DNA from: Streptomyces sp. DH5
Lineage (GTDB): Bacteria; Actinomycetota; Actinomycetes; Streptomycetales; Streptomycetaceae
Reading direction: 5' to 3'
DNA length: 64,000 nt
Assembly: GCF_020873915.1 (NCBI RefSeq)
Contig: NZ_JAHWGP010000013.1
Location: forward strand, 1-64,000
Under the pieces are notes generated by a model. It worked only from the letters and a program-made list of their open reading frames with translations, was not told the origin of the DNA and ran no database searches. A program made the translations under genes and the position numbers. Positions 56,799 to 64,000 of this stretch are shown one piece after another (positions within the stretch are counted from its first letter, which is position 1; every line of letters begins with the position of its first letter).

Positions 56799-58676
56799 AT
56801 GGACAAGCTCGGGGCCGGGGATCCGCGGCACATCGGGGCGTACCGGCTGCTGGCGCGGCTCGGAGCCGGCGGGATGGGGCAGGTCTACCTCGCCCGATCC
56901 GACCGGGGACGCACCGTCGCCGTGAAACTGGTCCGCGAGGAGCTGGCCCGGGAGGAGGAGTTCCGGGCGCGCTTCCGCCAGGAGGTGCGGGCCGCACGGC
57001 AGGTCGGCGGCGACTGGACCGCACCGGTGCTGGACGCGGACACCGAGGCGCCCGTGCCCTGGGTCGCCACCGGGTACGTCGCCGGACCGAGCCTCCAGCA
57101 GGTGGTCGGCCACGACCACGGGGCGCTGCCCGAGCGGTCGGTGCGCATCCTCGCCGCCGGTCTCGCGCACGCGCTGAAGGACATCCACACCGCCGGGATG
57201 GTCCACCGCGACCTCAAGCCGTCCAACGTGCTCGTCACCATCGACGGCCCCCGGGTCATCGACTTCGGGATCGCGCGGGCGCTGGAGACGGTCACCGACG
57301 GCGGGCTGACCCGCACCGGCGCGCTCGTCGGCTCGCCCGGGTTCATGGCACCCGAGCAGGTGCGCGGCGACCGCATCACGCCCGCCTGCGACGTGTTCTG
57401 CCTCGGCTCGGTCCTCGCCTACGCCGCGACCGGCGAACTGCCCTTCGGCACCGCCAACAGCGGGGTGCACGCCCTGATGTTCCGCATCGCCCAGGAGGAA
57501 CCCGACCTGGAGCGGGTGCCCGAGGGCCTCGCCGGGCTCGTACGCGACTGCCTGCACAAGGACCCGGCCGCGCGGCCCACCCTCGACCAGGTGCTGGAGC
57601 GCACCGGCGCGGAGGACACCGTCGTCGACGGCCGCTCCCGTGACCCCTGGCTGCCGAGCGCCCTGGTCGCCCAGCTCGGCCGGCACGCGGTACGGCTGCT
57701 GGACACGGAGGACCCCGAAGCACCCCGCCGGCCCACGCCGACGGCCGCCGACCCGGTCCCGCCGGCGGAACCCGCCGGCGGGGCCGGGACCGGCGACGCC
57801 CCCGAACACGCCCGCGCCGCCGACGACTCCGCGGCGCCCGCGCCCCCCGGCACCCCGGTCCCGCCCGGGCAGCCGGGTGTGAACCACCTCCCCACCCTGG
57901 TCGCGGGCCAGAACGGGCAGAACGGCCCCACCCCGCCGCCCGGCCCCACCCCGGCCGGCGCGTACGGACAGGCCCATCAGCACCCGCAGCCCCACGCGTA
58001 CGGCCCCCCGTACAACGGCTACGGCGCCGGCCACACCCCGCCGTACGGCCCGCCCCCGCCCGGAATGATCCCGGCCTACCCGCCCGCGCCCGAGCCGCGC
58101 AGGGACAACCGCTCCACCGCACTGCTCGTGGTGATCGCGCTGGTCGTCGCGCTCGCCGCGGGCGGCACCGTGTACGCGCTGATGAGCGGCGGGACGGGCG
58201 ACGACCGCGCCGGCGGCGACCCGTCCACGCCCTCCACGCCGAGCAGCGCGCCCCGGACCCCGGCATCGGCGACACCGGACGACGGCACGACGGCCGAGGC
58301 CGGGCAGCCCACCACTTCCGCGCCCGCGGACGGCACGGTTCCGGCGGACTTCCTCGGCACCTGGTCCGCCACCATCGACAACGCCAGTGGGCAGCACAGC
58401 CGCCGGCTCACCGTCCAGCAGGGCGAGATCGGCGACACGGTGATGTCCCTGGTCGCCGACGGACCCACCGGCAACGGCACCTACCACTGCGTCTTCGAGG
58501 CCCGGCTCACCGGCAGCTCCGGCGGCCGGCTGGACCTAGGCCCGTCCACCGTGACGGCCGGCCCGAGCGGAGCCTGCTCCCCGGGCGCCGCCAGCCGGAT
58601 CACCCTGCTGCCCGACGGCTCCCTCCAGCGCGTCAACACCGGCAGCGGCGAACAGCTCACCTACACCCGCGACTGA
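56799..58676 (+). CDS. Serine/threonine protein kinase with membrane anchor
   Basis: 625-aa eukaryotic-type kinase. Residues 14-270: LLARLGAGGMGQVYLARS (P-loop), VAVKLV (Lys), VHRDLKPSNVLV (catalytic HRD), DFGIA (metal Asp) and GSPGFMAPEQV (APE). A long Pro/Gly-rich linker (about 290-440) leads to one membrane segment (ALLVVIALVVALAAGGTVYA) and an extracellular domain that begins ADFLGTWSATIDNASGQ. The second Asp in the activation loop and all catalytic residues are present, so it should be active. ATG start. The signal-sensing domain is unknown. Confidence 0.93.
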   Translation: MDKLGAGDPRHIGAYRLLARLGAGGMGQVYLARSDRGRTVAVKLVREELAREEEFRARFRQEVRAARQVGGDWTAPVLDADTEAPVPWVATGYVAGPSLQQVVGHDHGALPERSVRILAAGLAHALKDIHTAGMVHRDLKPSNVLVTIDGPRVIDFGIARALETVTDGGLTRTGALVGSPGFMAPEQVRGDRITPACDVFCLGSVLAYAATGELPFGTANSGVHALMFRIAQEEPDLERVPEGLAGLVRDCLHKDPAARPTLDQVLERTGAEDTVVDGRSRDPWLPSALVAQLGRHAVRLLDTEDPEAPRRPTPTAADPVPPAEPAGGAGTGDAPEHARAADDSAAPAPPGTPVPPGQPGVNHLPTLVAGQNGQNGPTPPPGPTPAGAYGQAHQHPQPHAYGPPYNGYGAGHTPPYGPPPPGMIPAYPPAPEPRRDNRSTALLVVIALVVALAAGGTVYALMSGGTGDDRAGGDPSTPSTPSSAPRTPASATPDDGTTAEAGQPTTSAPADGTVPADFLGTWSATIDNASGQHSRRLTVQQGEIGDTVMSLVADGPTGNGTYHCVFEARLTGSSGGRLDLGPSTVTAGPSGACSPGAASRITLLPDGSLQRVNTGSGEQLTYTRD

Positions 58677-58815
58677 CCGAGTCCCCTGACTCCCTGACTG
58701 GTTGAACGTTCGGCGAACGCCGGTGAACTTCCGCGGACGCGGACCGCCCCCGCCTTCGTACGGCCGTACGGTGGCCACCCTGTCGGACGTGCGGGGCGGT
58801 TGCGGGGGCGGCGCG

Positions 58816-60603
58816 ATGGAGTGGCTGAGCGCGGAGAACCTGGTGGCCGTGGCGACGGCGATCCTCGGCGTCGTCGCCTCGGCCGTGATGGTCTGGTACG
58901 AGAGACGGGTGCCGCGCCGCAAACGCATCGGTTACCGGGTGCAGTTGGACGCCCCGATCGGTGACGACCCGCGGTCGGGCCGGCGGATCAACCGGCGGGT
59001 GGGCTGGTTCGACACGGCGGCGGGCATGACGGACGCCAGCATGGTGCTGCTGCGCATCGAGAACGACGGCTGGGGGACCATCGGCCGCGAGGACTACCAG
59101 AACCCGGGAACCCACGGCATGACCGTGGAGTTCGAGGGCCGCACCATCCTCGGCGTCTCCGTCACCCAGCCGACGGCGACCAGCCACCTCATCGAACACT
59201 TCACCGCCGAACGGGGCTTCACCTACCGGGGCGGCACCCTCGGCCTGCCGCGCGTCCCCCTCAACCGGGGCGCCTACTTCAAACTGCTGGTGCTGCTCTC
59301 CGGCGGCAGCGTGGGCGACGGGATCGAACTGCGCTGCGACCTGAGCGACGGCGAGGTGCACAGCAACCGCAGCGCCGCCCCGGACGAGAAGGCCCCGCTG
59401 TTCAGCCGGGCGGCCCGGCTGATCACCATCACCCTCACGCTGTGCGTGGTGGCGCTCGCGGTGATCGTCGTCGCCCAGGACGACAGCCCGCCGCCCATCG
59501 GCTGCGAGGGCGGCACCCTCACCCTCACCGGCTCGACCGCGTTCGCACCCGTGCTGCGGGAGGTCGCGCGGGCGTACGAGGAGGACTGCGCGGAGGACGA
59601 GCCGCGCATCGAGGTGGACGCGCACGGATCGGCCTCGGGCATCCGCCGGCTGCTCGCGGCCGGCGCGGAGTCGGAGCACGGCTCGCCGCCCCTGGTGGCC
59701 CTGTCGGACGGCCCCAAGCCCGGCGGGATGCCGGAACTGCGGGAGAACCGGATCGCGGTGTCCGTGTTCGCCCTGGTGGTGAACGAGGACGTGGGCCTGC
59801 GCGAGCTGTCGACGGCGGACGTGCGGCGGCTGTACCGGGGCGAGATCGCCAACTGGAGCGAACTCGGCGGCTCCGACCTGCCGGTCCACCTGGTCAGCCG
59901 GGACGCCAACTCCGGTACCCGGCAGGTGTTCCAGCGGCGGGTGCTGGGCCGGAGCGAGATCGCCCACTCCTCCGTCGACTGCGTGCACAAGGACGATCCG
60001 GCCGCCCCCGTCATCCGCTGCGAACTCGGCTCCACCAAGGAGGTGCTGACGACCGTCGCCGCACTGCCCGGCGCGATCGGCTACAGCGAACTCAACCTGG
60101 CCGCCCGCGCGCAGGGCCTGCACCGGCTCGACCTCGACGGCCACCCCGCGTCCGTCGACGCGATCGAGAACGGCACCAGCTCCTACCCGTACCAGGAGAT
60201 CGAGTACGCCTACACCTACGGCAAGCCGCCACGGGACTCGCTCGCGTCGAGCTTCATGACGTACCTCGCGCGGGGGATCGGACAGGACGTGATCCGCACG
60301 CACGGGCACCTGCCGTGCTGGACGCCGGAGGGGATGGGGCTGTGCGCGGCGCGCGGCCTGACGGCCGGCTCCGGCGGGACGGCCGGTGTCAGCGCGGCTC
60401 CGGCGGGCGCTGGCGCGGCATGTTGGGGCGGGCCGGTCCCGGCGGGGACGGGAAACGGCCGTGCGGGAGGGGCCCCTCCGGGCGTCCTCCGCCCGCCAGC
60501 GCCGTCTGCACGCCCAGCGGCGCGCCCCCGCTGCGGAACTCCACCATCCAGTCCGCCGTCTCCACCCGCACCAGCTCCGTCACGTCCTCCGAGAACCGCC
60601 TGA
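58816..60603 (+). CDS. Membrane-anchored PstS-like substrate-binding protein
   Basis: 595-aa protein with unusual architecture: an N-terminal membrane segment (VAVATAILGVVASAVMVWYE), a ~190-aa cytoplasmic domain, a second membrane segment (LITITLTLCVVALAVIVVAQ), then an extracellular PstS-like domain (LTLTGSTAFAPVLREVARAY, RDANSGTRQVFQRRVLG, GAIGYSELNLAARAQG). Such proteins may sense phosphate or another anion and signal across the membrane. The last ~80 residues after MGLCAARG are low-complexity and overlap the convergent SLATT-like gene by 215 bases, so the true C-terminus may be earlier. ATG at 58816. Confidence 0.75.
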   Translation: MEWLSAENLVAVATAILGVVASAVMVWYERRVPRRKRIGYRVQLDAPIGDDPRSGRRINRRVGWFDTAAGMTDASMVLLRIENDGWGTIGREDYQNPGTHGMTVEFEGRTILGVSVTQPTATSHLIEHFTAERGFTYRGGTLGLPRVPLNRGAYFKLLVLLSGGSVGDGIELRCDLSDGEVHSNRSAAPDEKAPLFSRAARLITITLTLCVVALAVIVVAQDDSPPPIGCEGGTLTLTGSTAFAPVLREVARAYEEDCAEDEPRIEVDAHGSASGIRRLLAAGAESEHGSPPLVALSDGPKPGGMPELRENRIAVSVFALVVNEDVGLRELSTADVRRLYRGEIANWSELGGSDLPVHLVSRDANSGTRQVFQRRVLGRSEIAHSSVDCVHKDDPAAPVIRCELGSTKEVLTTVAALPGAIGYSELNLAARAQGLHRLDLDGHPASVDAIENGTSSYPYQEIEYAYTYGKPPRDSLASSFMTYLARGIGQDVIRTHGHLPCWTPEGMGLCAARGLTAGSGGTAGVSAAPAGAGAACWGGPVPAGTGNGRAGGAPPGVLRPPAPSARPAARPRCGTPPSSPPSPPAPAPSRPPRTA

Positions 60604-61135
60604 GCACCGTCAGACACCGCTCGGCCGCCTCGCTCGCCGTGCCCTCGGTGGGCCCCAGCACCTCACGGACGCACTCCGAGGCCCAGTCGAACTGGAAGGC
60701 CCGCAGCCGCCGCTGAAGGGCCTGGGCCGTCGCCACGTCGCGCATCCAGCCGGACGTCATCCCGAAGAACCGGTCCCCGGCGACGCACGCCACCGCCAGC
60801 AGCAGTGCCAGGTACCCCCAGGGCGCGGACCCGTCGGCCGCCCCGGTCAGATCGAGCAGCGGCAGCGCCGCCCCGGTCAGCGCGCCCACCGCGGTACCGG
60901 CCCGCAGCGCCCACGCGCACCGCCGCTTCCACGCGCGCTCCTCCACGTACCAGGCGACGGTGTCCAGCGCCCCGCGCTCCACCCACCGGTACAGCTCGTC
61001 CAGCCGGGAGGCCGGGTCGCCCCAGTCCCCGTGCGGGAACGCGCGCCCGGCCGGGGCGCCCGGACGCTCCCCGGCCGCCCCCTCGCCCCGCCGGTCCTGA
61101 GACCGACCCTCGGGCTGCATCTCCGGCTGACCCAC
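60389..61135 (-). CDS. SLATT-domain two-TM protein
   Basis: 248-aa protein. WGDPASRLDELYRWVERGAL and VEERAWKRRCAWALRAG precede two hydrophobic segments (AGTAVGALTGAALPLL and WGYLALLLAVACVAGD), then a cytoplasmic helical part (RLRAFQFDWASECVREVLGP). This is the layout of SLATT proteins, predicted membrane effectors of nucleotide-second-messenger systems; no SMODS or SLOG gene is next to it here. GTG start with GGGAG six bases upstream. Convergent with, and overlapped by, the PstS-like gene. Confidence 0.75.
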   Translation of the reverse strand: MGQPEMQPEGRSQDRRGEGAAGERPGAPAGRAFPHGDWGDPASRLDELYRWVERGALDTVAWYVEERAWKRRCAWALRAGTAVGALTGAALPLLDLTGAADGSAPWGYLALLLAVACVAGDRFFGMTSGWMRDVATAQALQRRLRAFQFDWASECVREVLGPTEGTASEAAERCLTVLRRFSEDVTELVRVETADWMVEFRSGGAPLGVQTALAGGGRPEGPLPHGRFPSPPGPARPNMPRQRPPEPR

Positions 61136-61451
61136 CCGGCATCTCCCTACTGCACCGACCCTGCCGACCCCTGCTGTTCCCCCGCCGCCCCCGCCGGCCT
61201 CGCGTACGTTGCGTGCGTGAAGTGTGACGCCATGTGCTCGCGTACCCGACCTTTCCTACCTCCCAACGGGTGGCGGCGCCGGGGGTTCGGGCGCCCTTTC
61301 CCCCGGAAGTAGGCCGTCATCCGGTATAGGGCCCTGATCGGAACTCACTCGAAAGAGTGCTGGGGCGACGGCTGGTCCGACCACGTAGGCTCGTGCCGAA
61401 CGGCAAAACCGTGATAGACGGACCCACGGAAACCGACCAAGGAGCTGAATC
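61136..61451. other. 316-base intergenic region upstream of the YbaB gene
   Basis: No gene found. It holds the promoters of the divergent SLATT-like and YbaB genes and a small CACTC-GAAA-GAGTG hairpin at 61346-61359 in the likely YbaB leader. Confidence 0.4.
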
Positions 61452-61793
61452 GTGATCCCCGGTGGTGGCCAGCCCAACATGCAGCAGCTGCTCCAGCAGG
61501 CCCAGAAGATGCAGCAGGACCTTGCCCAGGCGCAGGAGGAACTCGCGCGTACCGAGGTCGAGGGACAGGCCGGCGGCGGACTGGTGAAGGCCACCGTCAC
61601 CGGCTCCGGCGAGCTGCGGGCGCTGAAGATCGACCCCAAGGCGGTGGACCCGGAGGACACCGAGACCCTCGCGGACCTGGTCGTCGCGGCGGTCCAGGCG
61701 GCCAACGAGAACGCCCAGACCCTCCAGCAGCAGAAGCTCGGCCCGCTCGCCCAGGGCCTGGGCGGCGGAGGCATCCCCGGCCTCCCCTTCTGA
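61452..61793 (+). CDS. YbaB/EbfC nucleoid-associated protein
   Basis: 113-aa DNA-binding protein. [20 protein letters not shown] is the family's N-terminal helix, followed by [20 protein letters not shown] and [23 protein letters not shown] start with AGGAGC upstream. Almost always next to recR, as here (78 bases). Binds DNA as a dimer and affects nucleoid structure. Confidence 0.95.
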   Translation: MIPGGGQPNMQQLLQQAQKMQQDLAQAQEELARTEVEGQAGGGLVKATVTGSGELRALKIDPKAVDPEDTETLADLVVAAVQAANENAQTLQQQKLGPLAQGLGGGGIPGLPF

Positions 61794-61871
61794 GCTTCCC
61801 ACCCTTACTAAGAAGGCCCGCGGGCCTCTACCGTACGTACTGAAGCACCACCTAGGAAGGACGGCAGTCCG

Positions 61872-62471
61872 TTGTACGAAGGCGTGGTCCAGGACCTCAT
61901 CGACGAGCTGGGGCGGCTGCCCGGCGTCGGTCCCAAGAGCGCGCAGCGGATCGCCTTCCACATCCTGCAGGCGGAACCGACGGACGTGCGCCGCCTCGCA
62001 CACGCGCTGATGGAGGTCAAGGCGAAGGTCCGCTTCTGCGTGACCTGCGGGAACGTCGCGCAGGAGGAGCGGTGCGGCATCTGCCGCGACGTCCGCCGCG
62101 ACCCCGCGGTCATCTGCGTGGTGGAGGAGCCCAAGGACGTGGTGGCCATCGAGCGCACCCGTGAGTTCCGGGGCCGCTACCACGTGCTGGGCGGGGCGAT
62201 CAGCCCGATCGACGGGGTGGGCCCGGACGATCTGCGGATCCGGGAACTCCTGGCCCGTCTCGCCGACGGCACCGTCACGGAACTCATCCTGGCCACGGAC
62301 CCGAACCTGGAGGGCGAGGCCACGGCGACGTACCTCGCCCGCATGATCAAGCCCATGGGCCTGAAGGTCACCCGCCTGGCCAGCGGCCTCCCGGTGGGCG
62401 GCGACCTGGAATACGCGGACGAGGTGACCCTCGGCCGCGCCTTCGAGGGGAGACGACTCCTAGATGTCTGA
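61872..62471 (+). CDS. recR: Recombination protein RecR
   Basis: 199-aa RecFOR-pathway protein that helps load RecA at gaps. Helix-hairpin-helix ([17 protein letters not shown]), zinc finger with four Cys ([16 protein letters not shown]) and a Toprim domain ([29 protein letters not shown]). TTG start, AGGAAGGACGG upstream. Its end overlaps the next gene by eight bases. Confidence 0.97.
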   Translation: MYEGVVQDLIDELGRLPGVGPKSAQRIAFHILQAEPTDVRRLAHALMEVKAKVRFCVTCGNVAQEERCGICRDVRRDPAVICVVEEPKDVVAIERTREFRGRYHVLGGAISPIDGVGPDDLRIRELLARLADGTVTELILATDPNLEGEATATYLARMIKPMGLKVTRLASGLPVGGDLEYADEVTLGRAFEGRRLLDV

Positions 62472-63123
62472 CGCCACGCTGCACGCGACCGATCAGAACC
62501 CGGACGACTTCGCGGTCCAGGTCGCGGACCAGATCGAAAGCTTCCTCGTCGCCGTCACCGAGGTCGCGAAGGGCGACGAGCCGGACTCGGCGGTCCCCTT
62601 CCTCCTCCTGGAGGTCTCCCAGCTGCTGCTGGCCGGGGGCCGCCTGGGCGCCCACGAGGACTTCGTCCCCGACGAGCGCTACGAGCCCGACCTGGGCCCC
62701 GAGGGCGACGTGGACCAGCTCCGCGAGAACCTGGCCCGCCTCCTCGACCCGGTCGACGTCTACTCCGAGGTCTTCGACCCCTACGAGCCCCGCAAGGCGC
62801 CCGTCCCGGCCCGCATCTCCGACGACCTCACCGACGTCATCACCGACCTCCGCCACGGCATGGCCCACTACAAGGCCGGCCGCACCATGGAGGCGCTGTG
62901 GTGGTGGCAGTTCTCCTACTTCTCCAACTGGGGCTCCACGGCGTCCGCCACCCTGCGCGCCCTGCAGTCGGTGGTCGCCCACGTCCGCCTGAACCAGCCC
63001 CTCGCCGAACTCGACGGCCTCGACACCGACCAGGGCATGGGCGACGACACCCTGGAGTTCGAGGCGGGCCGTGTCATGGCGCAGGAGATCGCAGCCCCCC
63101 TCGGCATGCGCCCGGTCACCTGA
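62464..63123 (+). CDS. DUF5063 domain protein
   Basis: 219-aa acidic protein of the DUF5063 family ([78 protein letters not shown]). Function unknown. ATG overlaps the recR stop, so it is translated with recR. Conserved in this place in actinobacteria, as I recall. The 202-base gap after it probably holds the promoter of the aspartokinase gene (TAGACT at 63253). Confidence 0.88.
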   Translation: MSDATLHATDQNPDDFAVQVADQIESFLVAVTEVAKGDEPDSAVPFLLLEVSQLLLAGGRLGAHEDFVPDERYEPDLGPEGDVDQLRENLARLLDPVDVYSEVFDPYEPRKAPVPARISDDLTDVITDLRHGMAHYKAGRTMEALWWWQFSYFSNWGSTASATLRALQSVVAHVRLNQPLAELDGLDTDQGMGDDTLEFEAGRVMAQEIAAPLGMRPVT

Positions 63124-63325
63124 CCGACCGCGTCCGAGTGTGACGCGGGTCGCTTTTCCGAGTGGTCCGGGTCGGGATGGGCATGAGCCCCCTGCGCGAG
63201 CGGCCGGATGTCTCACGATGCGATATCGCGGAGGGGTTTTTCGGACGCTCGATAGACTGAACCGACCGCGGCGCACACACATGTGTGCGGACTGTGGAAA
63301 ACGACGGACTGAGCGAGGAGCGCAC

Positions 63326-64000
63326 GTGGGCCTTGTCGTGCAGAAGTACGGAGGCTCCTCCGTAGCCGATGCCGAAGGCATCAAGCGCGTCGCCAAGAGG
63401 ATCGTGGAAGCCAAGAGGAACGGCCACCAGGTGGTCGCCGTGGTTTCCGCGATGGGCGACACGACGGACGAGCTGATCGATCTCGCAGAGCAGGTCTCCC
63501 CGATTCCTGCCGGGCGCGAGCTCGACATGCTGCTGACCGCCGGAGAGCGGATCTCCATGGCCCTGCTGGCCATGGCGATCAAGAACCTGGGCCACAACGC
63601 CCAGAGCTTCACCGGCAGCCAGGCAGGTGTCATCACCGACTCGGTCCACAACAAAGCCCGCATCATCGATGTCACGCCGGGCCGGATCAAGGCCTCGGTG
63701 GACGAGGGCAACATCGCCATCGTCGCCGGTTTCCAGGGCGTCAGCCAGGACACCAAGGACATCACCACGCTCGGCCGCGGCGGCTCCGACACCACCGCCG
63801 TCGCCCTCGCCGCCGCGCTCGACGCCGAGGTGTGCGAGATCTACACGGACGTCGACGGTGTGTTCACCGCCGACCCGCGCGTGGTGACGAAGGCCAGGAA
63901 GATCGACTGGATCTCGTTCGAGGACATGCTCGAGCTGGCGGCCTCCGGTTCCAAGGTGCTGCTCCACCGCTGTGTGGAGTACGCCCGCCGGTACAACATC
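63326..64000 (+). CDS. ask: Aspartate kinase, 5' part (cut by the window end)
   Basis: First 225 aa of aspartokinase, which phosphorylates aspartate as the entry to lysine, threonine, methionine and diaminopimelate synthesis. [20 protein letters not shown] (substrate/ATP loop), [46 protein letters not shown] and [14 protein letters not shown] are present. GTG start, GAGGAG upstream. In actinobacteria an internal start usually gives a separate regulatory subunit and asd follows; both would lie past the window. Confidence 0.96.
   Translation, partial: MGLVVQKYGGSSVADAEGIKRVAKRIVEAKRNGHQVVAVVSAMGDTTDELIDLAEQVSPIPAGRELDMLLTAGERISMALLAMAIKNLGHNAQSFTGSQAGVITDSVHNKARIIDVTPGRIKASVDEGNIAIVAGFQGVSQDTKDITTLGRGGSDTTAVALAAALDAEVCEIYTDVDGVFTADPRVVTKARKIDWISFEDMLELAASGSKVLLHRCVEYARRYNI

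Noticed and set aside
61240-61340. Possible SRP (4.5S) RNA upstream of the YbaB/recR genes
   Set aside because: GGAAGTAGG was suggestive, but the conserved SRP loop motifs and long stem are absent.

Overview
The window is high-GC actinobacterial DNA with the look of a Streptomyces chromosome core: strong G/C at third codon positions, frequent GTG and TTG starts, HspR-type heat-shock control (HAIR operators), WhiJ/AbaA-type regulator modules with DUF397 proteins, and a Streptomyces-type dispersed palindromic repeat. From memory, the backbone order (dnaK-grpE-dnaJ-hspR, clpB, spermidine-synthase-like gene, pyrE, fba, kynurenine genes, a P450 with a two-component system, purA, recR, aspartokinase) matches the SCO3615-SCO3672 neighbourhood of S. 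coelicolor in inverted orientation. I ran no search, so the species is not fixed.

Layout. 0.1-3.7 kb: an EtfD-like Fe-S membrane oxidoreductase and a degenerate WecA/MraY-like membrane protein. 3.7-8.1 kb: dnaK operon with HspR operators. 8.3-9.4 kb: orphan sugar-binding lipoprotein. 9.6-13.6 kb: three paralogous LuxR-type regulators, a secreted peptide with three DS(S/T)WG repeats and a small Rieske-like protein; two of the regulator genes converge on a 152-bp triplicated sequence. I regard this as the most interesting locus. 13.7-17.6 kb: PPOX/F420-type oxidoreductase, clpB with its own perfect HAIR, YbjN-like protein.

17.7-29.9 kb is accessory: a lipoprotein gene split by an IS607-type element (serine recombinase plus TnpB), an AbaA/WhiJ-type module (RsbW-like ATPase, XRE/DUF5753 regulator, two near-identical DUF397 genes), an HTH/zinc-ribbon protein, a toxin-antitoxin pair, a displaced 3' fragment of an aminotransferase gene, a Uma2 nuclease, a 704-aa unknown protein and a UPF0158 protein. 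The intact aminotransferase gene closes this island on its right.

30-46 kb is core metabolism: Gly/Cys-rich membrane peptide, DUF2617, membrane spermidine-synthase-like enzyme, CoxG-like protein, aldose epimerase, pyrE, fba, DUF3151, then tryptophan 2,3-dioxygenase, kynureninase and a probable kynurenine formamidase (tryptophan to anthranilate), a histidine kinase/response regulator pair and a cytochrome P450. 46-57 kb: ABC-2 exporter with divergent MarR-like regulator, second Uma2 nuclease, diacylglycerol-kinase-like protein, purA, GntR regulator, class III aminotransferase, DJ-1/PfpI protein with a MarR regulator and a double palindromic operator. 57-64 kb: Ser/Thr kinase, membrane-anchored PstS-like receptor, SLATT-like protein, YbaB, recR, DUF5063 and the 5' part of aspartokinase, cut by the window end.
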